From Pseudomonas oligotrophica (GTDB taxonomy: Bacteria; Pseudomonadota; Gammaproteobacteria; Pseudomonadales; Pseudomonadaceae), in the NCBI RefSeq assembly GCF_021726475.1, contig NZ_JAKJRU010000001.1, positions 797,178 through 861,177 on the forward strand: 64,000 nucleotides of DNA, written 5' to 3'. The number at the start of each line of letters is the position of its first letter. Positions within the stretch are counted from its first letter, which is position 1. Both the position numbers and the translations under genes were made by a program. Under the pieces are notes generated by a model. It was not told the origin of the DNA. It ran no database searches and saw nothing but the letters and a program-made list of their open reading frames with translations. Positions 38,859 through 50,103 of the stretch are shown here, piece by piece.

Positions 38859-39581
38859 TCAGAACAGCGGGCGCTCGGCGCGGAAGGTGACCACCTCGCC
38901 GCACTCGGCGTTGATCCCCGAATAGACGCCGCACTGGCGGGTGCGCAGGTTGGAGTCGGTGTAGGACAGGTCCAGCTGGATGCCCAGCCAGGGCCGCGAC
39001 AGGTTCAGCGACCAGTCGCTGAAGACCCGCACGCGCTCGCCGCCGGGCAGGGTGCGCGGGCTGTCCAGCGCGTGGGTGGCGTACTTCATGCGCAGGCCCA
39101 CGGCGAACGGGGTTACCGAGCCGAGGTCGAGGTACAGCGTGCTGTCGGTGCGCCCCGGGGCGTCGCTCAGCGCCGCGCCGATGCGCCGCTCGTCCAGCGT
39201 CAGTCCGGCGTAGTACTCGTTGCGGTTCCACTGCTGCAGCTCGGGGAAGCTGTAGCGGATCAGCCCCAGCTCGTAGCCCGGCCCGCCAGCGGCCGGTTGC
39301 TCGGCATACCCGGCGTAGGTGTTGAGTTCCAGCTGCCGCTCGGCGCTGAGGCCGGCGCTCGGCGACCACTGGCCGACATACCAGCCGCTGGCGTGGCTGA
39401 GGTCCAGGCCGCCGTGAAAGGCGCCGGCCGTGGTCGGCGCGACCAGGCCCTGGGCCATGCTGCGGGTCGGCGCGGTGCCCATCTTCAGGTCGAACTCACC
39501 CAGCTCGCGCTCGATCACGCGCGTGTCGCTGGCGCAACCGGCGAGCAGTACAAGGCAGAGCGGCAGGCAGGTCCGAAGCAT
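38859..39581 (-). CDS. TorF-family putative porin, predicted lipoprotein
   Basis: A 240-residue protein with a lipoprotein signal peptide ending in the lipobox LLAGC (Cys about residue 16). The mature part alternates beta strands as in the TorF/Gcw_chp family of putative outer-membrane beta-barrels: GAFHGGLDLSHASGWYVGQW, ELNTYAGYAEQ and YEFGLIRYSFP-like GYELGLIRYSFPELQQ are seen in order. The C-terminal CGVYSGINAECGEVVTF may hold a disulphide. A lipid anchor on a member of this porin-like family is not obvious biology; it may be an outer-membrane lipoprotein rather than a true pore. Confidence 0.75.
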   Translation of the reverse strand: MLRTCLPLCLVLLAGCASDTRVIERELGEFDLKMGTAPTRSMAQGLVAPTTAGAFHGGLDLSHASGWYVGQWSPSAGLSAERQLELNTYAGYAEQPAAGGPGYELGLIRYSFPELQQWNRNEYYAGLTLDERRIGAALSDAPGRTDSTLYLDLGSVTPFAVGLRMKYATHALDSPRTLPGGERVRVFSDWSLNLSRPWLGIQLDLSYTDSNLRTRQCGVYSGINAECGEVVTFRAERPLF

Positions 39582-39759
39582 GATCCAGAGGCGGTGAACG
39601 GGGCGCCGGGGCGCGTGGCAGAGCGGCCAGAGGATAACCAGCGAGACCGCTTGCCGGGCCCCGTTCATCGATTGCCGGGCACCGGCTCGACGAACGGGGC
39701 GAGGATCGGGGACTCTATCGAGAACACAGCCACAGGCCCGGGCAGGGCGGGAGGCAGCC

Positions 39760-40026
39760 ATGGCGACCGGTTGGGCCGGAGACGGCGCAGTACAGGAGCA
39801 GATCGACAGCACCATCGAGGATGCGGTCCAGCGCGCCCGCAGCCGGCTCGCCCGCGGCGAGAGCCTCAAGCACTGCGAGGAATGCGGCGCGGCGATTCCC
39901 GAGGCTCGTCGCCAGGCGGTGCCCGGCGTGCGGCTGTGCATCGAATGCCAGGCCGAACAGGACAAACAGGACGCCCACACCAGCGGCTACAACCGCCGCG
40001 GCAGCAAGGACAGCCAGCTGCGCTGA
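39760..40026 (+). CDS. DksA/TraR-type C4 zinc finger protein
   Basis: An 88-residue protein with a short helical N-terminus and a zinc finger CEECGAAIPEARR-x-C-x2-C (Cys pairs at about residues 39/42 and 60/63; GVRLCIECQAEQD). Same length and layout as E. coli YbiI. It lacks the long coiled coil of DksA, so an effect on RNA polymerase is not certain. It stands alone between the divergent TorF-like gene and convergent ureC. Confidence 0.88.
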   Translation: MATGWAGDGAVQEQIDSTIEDAVQRARSRLARGESLKHCEECGAAIPEARRQAVPGVRLCIECQAEQDKQDAHTSGYNRRGSKDSQLR

Positions 40027-40111
40027 ACGGCGCGAGCGACACCCTGCCCGGGTGGGCAGAAATCCAGCCTACCGACCTACGCGAAGGTGCTGTCGTTTGC
40101 GGTTTGCTGTT

Positions 40112-40134
40112 TGTAGGAGCGAGCTTGCTCGCGA
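40112..40134 (+). repeat. REP-like element, family A, in the ureC 3' gap
   Basis: TGTAGGAGCGAGCTTGCTCG followed by CGA. The GCGAGCTTGCTCGC core is a perfect palindrome and matches the copies at 34045 (inverted) and 49911. The 268-base gap 40027-40294 also contains CCAGCAAGCTGG and GTAGGGCGGG-like fragments, but no gene. Confidence 0.8.
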
Positions 40135-40294
40135 TCAGGGCTCGAGCGCTTCGCCAGCAAGCTGGCCTTACGGGGGCGGTGCCCGGCGGAGCCGCTGAGC
40201 GGGTTATTCCAGCTTCGTAGGGCGGGGCTTCTGCCCACCGAGTCGGGGTTGCGGCGGCGCCAGTTCAGAACAGCTAGTGCAGAACAGCCAGGGG

Positions 40295-41995
<1,701 letters not shown>

Positions 41996-42010
41996 TGCAT
42001 CTCATCCTGT

Positions 42011-42108
42011 CCGTAGGGTGGACAACGCGAAGCTTGTCCACCGGCAATCTGGGTGGTGGAAAAGCCTTCGGCGTTTTCCACGGGGTGGCCATCCACCCTA
42101 CGAAGCTT
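42011..42108. repeat. REP-like elements, family B, between ureB and ureC
   Basis: Two elements. 42011-42044 begins CCGTAGGGTGGACAACGCGA and ends TTGTCCACCGG. 42060-42108 is an imperfect inverted repeat in which GAAAAGCCTTCGGCGTTTTC forms a small hairpin and GGATGG-like arms close with ATCCACCCTACG. They could form stable RNA structure in the urease mRNA between ureB and ureC. Confidence 0.75.
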
Positions 42109-42130
42109 GCTTGTCGCTTGCGGCTGCGCC

Positions 42131-42436
42131 CTAGAGCGCGCCCATCACCCGCCCGGCAAAGCCGAACACTCGGCGCTCGCCGGCCAGCTCGACCAGTTCC
42201 ACCTCGCGGCTCTGGCCCGGTTCGAAGCGCACCGCGGTGCCGGCCGGGATGTTCAGGCGCATGCCGCGCGTGGCGGCGCGATCGAAGCTGAGCGCGTCGT
42301 TGGTCTCGAAGAAGTGGTAGTGCGAACCGACCTGGATCGGCCGGTCGCCGCTGTTGGCCACGCAGAGCGTCAGGGTGCGGCGGCCGGCGTTGAGCTCGAT
42401 GTCGCCGTCCTGGATCTGGTATTCGCCGAGAATCAT
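42131..42436 (-). CDS. ureB: Urease beta subunit
   Basis: Structural subunit of the three-chain urease. It has 101 residues, normal. Family blocks are [16 protein letters not shown], then [19 protein letters not shown] (about 32-50), [24 protein letters not shown] (about 52-75) and the end [12 protein letters not shown]. The start overlaps the stop of the PITA-type acetyltransferase by four bases, so its translation depends on that gene. Confidence 0.98.
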   Translation of the reverse strand: MILGEYQIQDGDIELNAGRRTLTLCVANSGDRPIQVGSHYHFFETNDALSFDRAATRGMRLNIPAGTAVRFEPGQSREVELVELAGERRVFGFAGRVMGAL

Positions 42437-42987
42437 GGTTGGGGCGTCCTGTTCAGGGTCAGTTGCATCATGGTCAGGTCCAGCCAGCGGCCGAACTTGC
42501 AGCCGACCTGGCGCATCTGGCCGACATGGATGAAGCCCAGTTGCTGGTGCATATGGATCGAGGCGCGGTTTTCGCTTTCGATGAAGGCGACCATCACGTG
42601 CTTTTCCAGCTGTCGGGCGCGCTCGATCAGCGCCTGCATCAGGCTGCGGCCGATGCCGCTGCCGCGGTGGTCGGGGCTCACGTAGACCGAGTTCTCCACG
42701 GTGTGGCGAAAGCCGTCATGCGGTCGCCAGGGGCCGAATGAGGCATAGCCGGCTACGCGGCCCCCTTCGTCGATGGCGACCAGCACGGGGTAGCCCTGCG
42801 CGTGGCGCTCGGCCAGCCAGGCCTGGCGGTTGGCGAGGTCGACGCAGTGGTCGTTCCAGATCGCCGTGCTGTTCTCTACCGCGTCGTTGTAGATCTGCAG
42901 GATGCCTTCGAGGTCAGTGTCCAGGGCGTCGCGTATCTGCACGTTGGTTTCCTTCAAGAACGGTTCAAGGTCGTGGGCAGTAGACAT
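42433..42987 (-). CDS. PITA-type GNAT acetyltransferase (methionine sulfoximine/phosphinothricin family)
   Basis: A 184-residue acetyltransferase. P. aeruginosa PA4866 (PITA), which acetylates methionine sulfone and sulfoximine, also lies between ureA and ureB. Matching blocks are [24 protein letters not shown], the acetyl-CoA loop [23 protein letters not shown] (about 113-135) and [16 protein letters not shown] near the end. By homology it would detoxify glutamine synthetase inhibitors, which suits a nitrogen operon. An N-terminal extension of about 12 residues precedes the domain. Overlaps ureB by four bases. Confidence 0.92.
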   Translation of the reverse strand: MSTAHDLEPFLKETNVQIRDALDTDLEGILQIYNDAVENSTAIWNDHCVDLANRQAWLAERHAQGYPVLVAIDEGGRVAGYASFGPWRPHDGFRHTVENSVYVSPDHRGSGIGRSLMQALIERARQLEKHVMVAFIESENRASIHMHQQLGFIHVGQMRQVGCKFGRWLDLTMMQLTLNRTPQP

Positions 42988-42998
42988 TGACCGATATT

Positions 42999-43301
42999 TC
43001 AGGCGATTGGTTGATGCACCGTGACCAGCTTGGTGCCGTCCGGGAAGGTCGCCTCGACCTGGATTTCCGGAATCATCTCGGGCACGCCTTCCATCACCTG
43101 CTCGCGGCTAAGCAGGGTGGTGCCGTAGTGCATCAGCTCGGCGACCGTCTGGCCGTCGCGCGCGCCTTCGAGCAGCGCGGCGGAGATGTAGGCCATGGCC
43201 TCCGGGTAGTTGAGCTTCACACCGCGGGCCAGCCGGCGCTCGGCCACCAGGCCGGCGGTGAAGATCAGCAGCTTGTCCTTCTCTCTTGGTGACAGATCCA
43301 T
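42999..43301 (-). CDS. ureA: Urease gamma subunit
   Basis: Small structural subunit of urease, 100 residues, exactly the usual size. [20 protein letters not shown] opens the protein; [22 protein letters not shown] and [18 protein letters not shown] are the conserved parts. The ATG at 43301 is chosen for this start. It is 11 bases upstream of the PITA gene and 139 bases after ureD, the gap being filled by family B repeats. Confidence 0.98.
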   Translation of the reverse strand: MDLSPREKDKLLIFTAGLVAERRLARGVKLNYPEAMAYISAALLEGARDGQTVAELMHYGTTLLSREQVMEGVPEMIPEIQVEATFPDGTKLVTVHQPIA

Positions 43302-43311
43302 AACCGCTCCA

Positions 43312-43438
43312 GTTGTAGGGTGGATGTCGCTCTTCGTATCCACCGGCCAGTGGTCGAGACCACGCAGCGTTGTTCAGGGCGACGTGCACGCCAGCGCGCC
43401 GGCGTAGGGTGGGCAACGGCGCAGCCTTGCCCACCGGT
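43312..43438. repeat. REP-like elements, family B, between ureD and ureA
   Basis: Two copies in the same orientation: 43312-43347 (TTGTAGGGTGGAT ... TATCCACCGG) and 43403-43438 (GCGTAGGGTGGGCAACGGCG ... TTGCCCACCGG). With the copies at 34824 and 42011 they form one dispersed family, and they interrupt what would otherwise be a compact ureDA unit. Confidence 0.75.
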
Positions 43439-43440
43439 CA

Positions 43441-44274
43441 TCAGGTACTCCAGATTCGTGGCGGTAGCGCCTCGCGGCCCAGCAGTTCGGGGCGCAACAG
43501 TCGCCACAGAGCGATCAGCCAGGCGCGCGCATGCAGCGCTTCGTCGGCCAGGCAGCGCGCCACGATGAGCCCCGGCAGTTGCGTCAGGTCACCGCGCACG
43601 CGGCTGGGCAATTCGCGGCAGCGCTCCAGCAGGTCCGCGTCGAGCTCGCCGTTGGCAATGAGGGTGGCGAACACCGAATGCCCGTCGAGGCCGATCGGTG
43701 AGTCGAGCAACGCATCGGCGCCGGCGATGCGCTGGCGCTCGTGCCAGATCAGCCGGTCGTCGCGACGGATATCCAGGCGCGCCTGGAAATGCCCGGCGTC
43801 GAAGCGCTCGCCTGCGGCCGGCCGGCCGAGGGCAACGATGTCCCAGTAGAACAGCCGCGCATCGCCTTCCAGTTCGATGCAAGTGTTCAGCTCGGCCTGC
43901 GCCGCCGAGTAGACGATGGTCTCCTGCGGCAGCCATTCCAGCGTGGCGCCGGCCTCGACGCGCAGGCGCAGGTCCTGAAAGGCCGGGCTGGCGGCGCGAT
44001 ACCACTTGGCTGCACCGGGGCTGGTCAGCTGCGCCCAGGCGCCGGGGCCGAGCGTGACGCTGATGTCCAGCCGATCCCCGCCGGCGATGCCACCCGGGGG
44101 GTGAACGATGATGTGCTGGCAGACTTCCGACCCTTCGGGATACAGATGCTTCTGCACCCGCAACGGTCCGCTATGGCGGCGCAGCACCGGGCGCGTCGCG
44201 TCGCCGATGCGGGTATAGCCGAGCTCGAGTTCGGCCTGCCAGTGCGGAGTGAAGGGGTGAGTCAGAACGGTCAT
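43441..44274 (-). CDS. ureD: Urease accessory protein UreD
   Basis: Scaffold that binds apo-urease and conducts nickel from UreFG. It has 277 residues. Blocks are [36 protein letters not shown] (about 35-49), [18 protein letters not shown] (about 53-70) and [10 protein letters not shown] (about 85-94). It is first of the ureDA-PITA-ureBC group. The ATG at 44274 is followed upstream by a sigma-54 type promoter at 44309-44323 and an NtrC-type dyad at 44389-44405. Confidence 0.96.
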   Translation of the reverse strand: MTVLTHPFTPHWQAELELGYTRIGDATRPVLRRHSGPLRVQKHLYPEGSEVCQHIIVHPPGGIAGGDRLDISVTLGPGAWAQLTSPGAAKWYRAASPAFQDLRLRVEAGATLEWLPQETIVYSAAQAELNTCIELEGDARLFYWDIVALGRPAAGERFDAGHFQARLDIRRDDRLIWHERQRIAGADALLDSPIGLDGHSVFATLIANGELDADLLERCRELPSRVRGDLTQLPGLIVARCLADEALHARAWLIALWRLLRPELLGREALPPRIWST

Positions 44275-44308
44275 GCGCGGCTGCCGGTGGTAGTTGACTG
44301 GGCAGACA

Positions 44309-44323
44309 GCAATAGTCGTGCCT
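44309..44323 (-). promoter_or_regulatory. Putative sigma-54 (-24/-12) promoter of the ureD operon
   Basis: On the - strand AGGCACG-ACTA-TTGC, 14 agreements over the 15-position consensus frame TGGCACG-N4-TTGC (N counted as agreeing), with the essential GG and GC in place. The -12 end is 35 bases before the ureD ATG. Confidence 0.72.
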
Positions 44324-44388
44324 CCATCCGACGGTATGCGCAGCTTCGGGGCGTGCAAGGCCTCGTCGACGACGAGACCTGTGGGATA

Positions 44389-44405
44389 TGCACCGTTACG
44401 GTGCG
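44389..44405. promoter_or_regulatory. Putative NtrC-binding enhancer upstream of ureD
   Basis: TGCACC-GTTAC-GGTGCG, a near-perfect dyad of the NtrC form TGCACC-N5-GGTGCA. It is 66 bases beyond the -24 end of the putative sigma-54 promoter, a usual distance for NtrC enhancers. Supports nitrogen-limitation control of the urease operon. Confidence 0.72.
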
Positions 44406-44461
44406 ATCTGCTGCCGCCCGGTTCGCCATGCCCTTTCGTGGTGCGCCTGCTGCGCTCTTGC

Positions 44462-47056
44462 TCAGGGCTGACGGGATGCGCCGAGCCGGGCGAAGAAGCG
44501 CTGCTTGGTCCATTCCGAACAGGCCGCATAGAGCAGCGTGATCAGCAGAACCGCCCCGAGCACCGTGGCTGGCAGCGGCTGCAGGGCGAACCAGGCGCCC
44601 ACCGGCGTATAGGGCAGCAGCACGGTCAGCAGCGCGATGAGCAGTGAACTGACGAGCAGGAAGCGCCCCGACCGGCTGCGATAGAACGGTTTGTGCGTGC
44701 GCACCACGAAGATGATGGCGAGTTCGGTGATTAGCGACTCGACGAACCAGCCGCTGCGAAACAGCTCCGGATGCTCGCCTACCAGATACAGCAGCACGCC
44801 GAAGGTGAGCAGATCGAAGGCCGAGCTGATCAGGCCGAACTGGATCATGAAGCGGCGCACCTCGCCGATGTCCCAGCGATGCGGCGTGCGTGACCAGTCG
44901 GCATCGACGCGGTCGCCGGCGATGCCGATGGCCGGAATGTCGGAGAGAAAGTTGTTGAGCAGGATCTGCTTGGCCAGCAGCGGCAGGAAGGGCAGGAAGA
45001 ACGAGGCCACGGCCATGCTGATCATGTTGCCGAAATTGGCGCTGGTGGTCAGGTAGATGTATTTCAAGGTGTTGGCGAAGGTACGCCGGCCTTCGTCGAT
45101 ACCCTGGCGGACCAGGCCCAGCTCGTGGCGCAGCAGGACGAAATCGGCCGCCTCCTTGGCCACGTCCACCGCGTTGTCCACCGAGATGCCGACGTCCGCG
45201 GCATGCAGTGCCGGCGCGTCGTTGATGCCGTCGCCGAGAAAGCCCACCACGTGGCCGGTCTTCTGCAGCGCGCGGATGATGCGCTCCTTCTGGTTGGGAT
45301 CGACCTCGGCGAACAGGCTGACCCGCGGCGCCAGGTTGATCAGCGCCTCGTCGCGCATCTGCCCGATCTCGGCGCCCGTGATGACGCGCTCGACATCGAT
45401 GCCGACGCTCTCGGCCACCTGCCGCGCGATCAGGCGGTTGTCGCCGCTGATGATCTTCACCGCCACGCCCAGCTCGCGCAGCGCCGCCAGCTCCTCGCGC
45501 ACACCGGGCTCGGGTGGGTCGAAGAACAGCAGGAAGCCGGCGAAGACCAGCGCCTGCTCATCATCGACGGTGCAGCGCTCGCCTTCCATGGAGCGCCAGG
45601 CAAGGCCGAGCACCCGATAGCCGGCGGCGCTCCAGGCAGCGAAGCGGGCCGCCAGCGCCTCACGCCGCTCGGCGGTCAACGGCAACACGGCATCGCCCTG
45701 CTGCACGAATGCCGACATCTGCAGCACGTTATCCAGCGCACCCTTGCAGATCAGCCGTGGTGTGGGCTCGCCGGCGTCGCGCAAGAGCACGCTCAGGCGC
45801 TTGCGGACGAAGTCGTAGGGAATTTCATCGAGCTTGTCGGCGCCAGTCATGGCCGGCGCCTTGTCGCGGGCGTAGTCGCCGATCGCCTCGTCCAGCGGGT
45901 TGCGCAGGCCGGTCTGCAGCGACGCGTTGAGCCAGGCCATGCGCAGCACCCTGGTGCTGGGCTGGCCGTCGGCGTCCAGCGCGCCGTCGAGGGCCACCAC
46001 GCCGCGGGTGAGGGTGCCGGTCTTGTCGGTGCAGAGGGTGTCCATCGCGCCGAGATTCTCGATGGCGTTGAGATGGCGCACGATCACGCCGCGCCCCGCC
46101 ATGCGTCGCGCGCCGGCCGAAAGGGTCGCGCTGAGGATCGCCGGCAACAGCTCCGGCGACAGCCCGACGGCCAGGGCGATGGCGAACATCAGGGTGTCCA
46201 GCGGCGGTCGGTCGAGGAACAGGTTGAGCCCGAGCACCGCCGTGACCATCACCAGCATCACCCGCAGCAGCAGACCGCCGAACTGGCGCAGGCCGCGCTC
46301 GAACTCGGTTTCCGGCGGGCGCAGCACCAGCGAGCGCTCGATATGGCCGAGCTCGGTATGCAGGCCGCAGCGCACGGCCAGCAGGCGCGCCGTGCCGCTG
46401 CGCAGCGAGGTGCCGCGGAACAGGCAGTTGTCGCGCTGCGCCAGGGCGGCGTCGCTGGCGATCCGGCTCGCCTGCTTCTGCACCGGAAAGGTCTCGCCGG
46501 TCAGCAGGGCCTGGTTGACGAAGCAGTCGCGCGCCTCGACCAGCCGGCCATCGGCCGGAATCAGGCTGCCGGCCGAGAGCTCGACGATATCGCCGGGCAC
46601 CACTTCATCTGCGGCCAGGCTCTGCAGGCGCCCGTCGCGCCAGACATCGGCGCGGCTGGCCACCTGTTCGCGCAGGCGTGCAATCGCGCGGTTGGAACGG
46701 ACCTCGTGCAGGCTGCCGACCAGCGCGCTGGCGATGACGATGGCCAGCACGATCAGGGCATCCAGCCAGTCATGGGCGATCAGCGCCACCAGCGCGCCGA
46801 TCAACAGGATCAGCACCAGCGGGCTGGACAGCTGGCGCAGCAGCGAGGCGCCGACCTGCCGCGCCAGGTTCGGCCGGTACGTACGCCTGACCGACGGCTG
46901 ACGCGCGGCGGCAGCGTCGCTGGCGAGCCCGTTCGGGCCGCTTTTCAGGCTGGCGTAGAGCTCATCCAGCGGCTGGCTCCAGTAGTCCGGCGTGGCGGCT
47001 TCGGTGTCGTCGGGGTGGCGCTTGCCTGAGAGCCAGCGATCGAACGCAGCGTGCAT
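44462..47056 (-). CDS. P-type ATPase, magnesium-translocating type (MgtA/MgtB-like)
   Basis: An 864-residue inner-membrane pump of the P3B class. Phosphorylation site [13 protein letters not shown] (about residue 345), TGE actuator loop [12 protein letters not shown] (about 187), hinge [21 protein letters not shown] (about 615) and ten membrane helices with [17 protein letters not shown] in helix 4. [22 protein letters not shown] in the C-terminal helices is typical of MgtA/MgtB. These pumps bring magnesium in at low Mg or under envelope stress. No Mg-sensing leader is visible in the 102 bases to urtE. The gene sits between the urea importer and ureD, both on the same strand. Confidence 0.93.
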   Translation of the reverse strand: MHAAFDRWLSGKRHPDDTEAATPDYWSQPLDELYASLKSGPNGLASDAAAARQPSVRRTYRPNLARQVGASLLRQLSSPLVLILLIGALVALIAHDWLDALIVLAIVIASALVGSLHEVRSNRAIARLREQVASRADVWRDGRLQSLAADEVVPGDIVELSAGSLIPADGRLVEARDCFVNQALLTGETFPVQKQASRIASDAALAQRDNCLFRGTSLRSGTARLLAVRCGLHTELGHIERSLVLRPPETEFERGLRQFGGLLLRVMLVMVTAVLGLNLFLDRPPLDTLMFAIALAVGLSPELLPAILSATLSAGARRMAGRGVIVRHLNAIENLGAMDTLCTDKTGTLTRGVVALDGALDADGQPSTRVLRMAWLNASLQTGLRNPLDEAIGDYARDKAPAMTGADKLDEIPYDFVRKRLSVLLRDAGEPTPRLICKGALDNVLQMSAFVQQGDAVLPLTAERREALAARFAAWSAAGYRVLGLAWRSMEGERCTVDDEQALVFAGFLLFFDPPEPGVREELAALRELGVAVKIISGDNRLIARQVAESVGIDVERVITGAEIGQMRDEALINLAPRVSLFAEVDPNQKERIIRALQKTGHVVGFLGDGINDAPALHAADVGISVDNAVDVAKEAADFVLLRHELGLVRQGIDEGRRTFANTLKYIYLTTSANFGNMISMAVASFFLPFLPLLAKQILLNNFLSDIPAIGIAGDRVDADWSRTPHRWDIGEVRRFMIQFGLISSAFDLLTFGVLLYLVGEHPELFRSGWFVESLITELAIIFVVRTHKPFYRSRSGRFLLVSSLLIALLTVLLPYTPVGAWFALQPLPATVLGAVLLITLLYAACSEWTKQRFFARLGASRQP

Positions 47057-47158
47057 GCCTTGCCTCCCGAGCGGCGCGCGAACCTGTCCCGATAGTCCGC
47101 CTAGCGGCCTCGTGCGGCATTGACATCGGTCAGCCCCCGTGGGGGCGCTGCAGCAAGG

Positions 47159-47857
47159 CTAGATCGCCACCAGGCGTTGCACACCCTCGGCGGCCATGTC
47201 TGCGCCGCGGCCCTGCTGGATGATCTCGCCGCGGCTCATCACCAGGTACTGGTCGGCCAGGTCGGCGGCGAAGTCGTAGAACTGCTCCACCAGGAGGATC
47301 GCCATGTCGCCGCGGGCCGCGAGCTTCTTGATCACCGCGCCGATCTCCTTGATCACCGAGGGCTGGATGCCTTCGGTGGGCTCGTCGAGGATCAGCAGGC
47401 GCGGCTTGCTCGCCAGCGCGCGGCCGATGGCCAGTTGCTGTTGCTGGCCGCCGGAAAGGTCGCCGCCGCGGCGGTGCTTCATTTCCTGCAAAACCGGAAA
47501 CAGTTCGTAGATGAACTCGGGTACTTCCTTGGCTTCCCCGGCGCTGAAACGGGACAGGCCCATCAGCAGGTTTTCCTCGACGGTCAGGCGGCCGAAGATT
47601 TCCCGACCCTGCGGCACGTAGGCGATGCCGGCGTGCACGCGCTGGTGCGGCTTGAAGCCGGTGATCGGCTTGCCCTCCCAGTTCACCGCGCCTTCCTTGG
47701 CCGGGATCAGGCCCATCAGGCACTTGAGCAGGGTGGTCTTGCCGACGCCGTTGCGTCCGAGCAGGCAGGTGACTTCGCCGACCTTCGCCTCGAACGAGAG
47801 GCCGCGCAGGATATGGCTGCCGCCGTAGTACTGGTGCAGTTGCTGGACTTGCAGCAT
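47159..47857 (-). CDS. urtE: Urea ABC transporter ATPase UrtE
   Basis: Second ATP-binding subunit of the urea importer, 232 residues. Walker A is LLGRNGVGKTTLLK (about 32-45), the ABC signature is DLSGGQQQQLAIGRALA (about 133-149), Walker B is LLILDEPTEGIQPSVIKE (about 152-169), and the H-loop position reads LVEQFYDFA. The ATG at 47857 gives MLQVQQLHQYYGGSHILRGL. It is last in urtABCDE, 104 bases after urtD because of a repeat. Confidence 0.96.
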   Translation of the reverse strand: MLQVQQLHQYYGGSHILRGLSFEAKVGEVTCLLGRNGVGKTTLLKCLMGLIPAKEGAVNWEGKPITGFKPHQRVHAGIAYVPQGREIFGRLTVEENLLMGLSRFSAGEAKEVPEFIYELFPVLQEMKHRRGGDLSGGQQQQLAIGRALASKPRLLILDEPTEGIQPSVIKEIGAVIKKLAARGDMAILLVEQFYDFAADLADQYLVMSRGEIIQQGRGADMAAEGVQRLVAI

Positions 47858-47883
47858 GTCGATGTCCTTGTTCGTATGTCCGC

Positions 47884-47953
47884 GTGGAAAAGGCTTTGCC
47901 GTTTTCCACCCTACGTTCGACGGGCGTAGGGTGGATGGCCGAAGCCATCCACC
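47884..47953. repeat. REP-like elements, family B, between urtD and urtE
   Basis: Two adjacent inverted repeats: GTGGAAAAGGC / GCCGTTTTCCAC at about 47884-47909, and GTAGGGTGGATGGC / GCCATCCACC at about 47926-47953, with a CCACCCTACG half between them. Related to the copies in the urease genes. Confidence 0.75.
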
Positions 47954-47961
47954 TTTTTTGC

Positions 47962-48812
<851 letters not shown>

Positions 48813-48816
<4 letters not shown>

Positions 48817-49889
48817 TCGCCCCTCCGCTTGATGAGGCCGATGACGCCCTTGGGCAGGTACAGGGTGACGACGATGAATAGCGCACCGAGGGCGAACAGC
48901 CAGTATTCGGGTAAGGCCACGGTGAACCAGCTCTTCATGCCGTTGACGAGGCCGGCGCCGAGCAGCGGGCCGATCAGCGTGCTGCGCCCGCCGAGTGCGA
49001 CCCAGACGGCCGCCTCGATGGATTGCGTCGGTGCCATCTCGCTGGGGTTGATGATCCCCACCTGCGGCACGTAGAGCGCACCGGCCAGGCCGCAGAGCAC
49101 CGCCGACAGCGTCCAGATGAACAGCTTGTAGCCGCGCGGGTCGTAGCCGCAGAACATCAGCCGGTTCTCGGCATCGCGCAGGGCGGTGAGCACCCGGCCG
49201 AACTTGCTGCGCGCCAGGCGGAAGCCCAGGTACAGGCTGCCGGCCAGGAGCGCCACGGTGGCGAGAAACAACGTGGCGCGGGTCGCCGGCGCCGAGATCG
49301 AGAAACCGAGGATGGTCTTGAAATCGGTGAAGCCGTTGTTGCCGCCGAAGCCGGTCTCGTTGCGGAAGAACAGGAGCATGCCGGCGAAGGTCAGCGCCTG
49401 GGTCATGATCGAGAAGTAAACGCCCTTGATCCGCGAGCGGAAGGCGAAGAAGCCAAAGACGAAGGCCAGCACGCCGGGCACCAGCACCACCAGGCACATG
49501 GCCCAGAGAAAGCTCGACGTGCCATACCAGTACCAGGGCAGCTCGTTCCAGGCGAGGAAGCTCATGAACGCCGGCAGGCCGTCACCGGCGCTCTGGCGCA
49601 TCAGGTACATGCCCATGGCGTAGCCACCGAGGGCGAAGAACAGGCCGTGGCCGAGGGACAAGAGCCCCGCGTAACCCCAGACCAGATCCAGCGCCAGGGC
49701 GACGATGGCGTAGCAGAGGATCTTGCCCACCAGGGTCAGGGTGTAGGCCGAAACGTGCAGGGCATGCTCGGCCGGCAGCAGATGCAGCAGCGGCATGGCG
49801 ACGAGGACGGCGAGCGCCAGGCCGAGGGCGGTGACCGTGGCTTTCGGCCCGGCTTTCTGCGCGGCAGTGAGGGTAAGTGGCTGGTTCAT
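48813..49889 (-). CDS. urtC: Urea ABC transporter permease UrtC
   Basis: Inner-membrane permease subunit, LivM-type, 358 residues with about nine helices. Blocks are YAIVALALDLVWGYAGLLSLGHGLFFALGGYAMGMY (about 68-103) and LRDAENRLMFCGYDPRGYKL (about 225-244), the loop that contacts the ATPase, and GALYVPQVGIINPSEMAPTQSIEAAVWVALGG in the last third. The ATG at 49889 gives MNQPLTLTAAQKAGPK. A 214-base gap with REP-like elements separates it from urtB. Confidence 0.95.
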
Positions 49890-49910
49890 GCGCAGCTCTC
49901 CTGTAGGAGC

Positions 49911-50077
49911 GAGCTTGCTCGCGAATGCGGGATTGGTGTCCGCGAGAAATTTCGTAGGGCGGGTGAAACCCGCCGAACGTGCTGAACGGCGACCGGGAGT
50001 TGGCGGGTTGCACCCGCCCTTCGGTTGCTGAAGGGCCCGCTGGGCGCCAATTCGCGGACAAGTCCGCTCCCACAAAG
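49911..50077. repeat. Cluster of REP-like elements between urtB and urtC
   Basis: At least three different palindromic units in 170 bases: TGTAGGAGCGAGCTTGCTCG (family A) at about 49911-49932; TCGTAGGGCGGGTGAAACCC with GCCGAACG at about 49950-49978 and its partner GGGTTGCACCCGCCC at about 50006; and AATTCGCGGACAAGTCCGCT with CCCACAAAG at about 50049-50077. Such clusters are typical of pseudomonad intergenic regions and may form mRNA hairpins here. Confidence 0.8.
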
Positions 50078-50103
50078 GGCGCGAAGCGGGCGGGGAGAAG
50101 TTT

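Noticed and set aside
45125..47029. A 634-codon + strand frame opposite the P-type ATPase gene
   Set aside because: Antisense of a gene with all P-type ATPase motifs; the translation (many His, Gln, Arg and Ala) matches no family.
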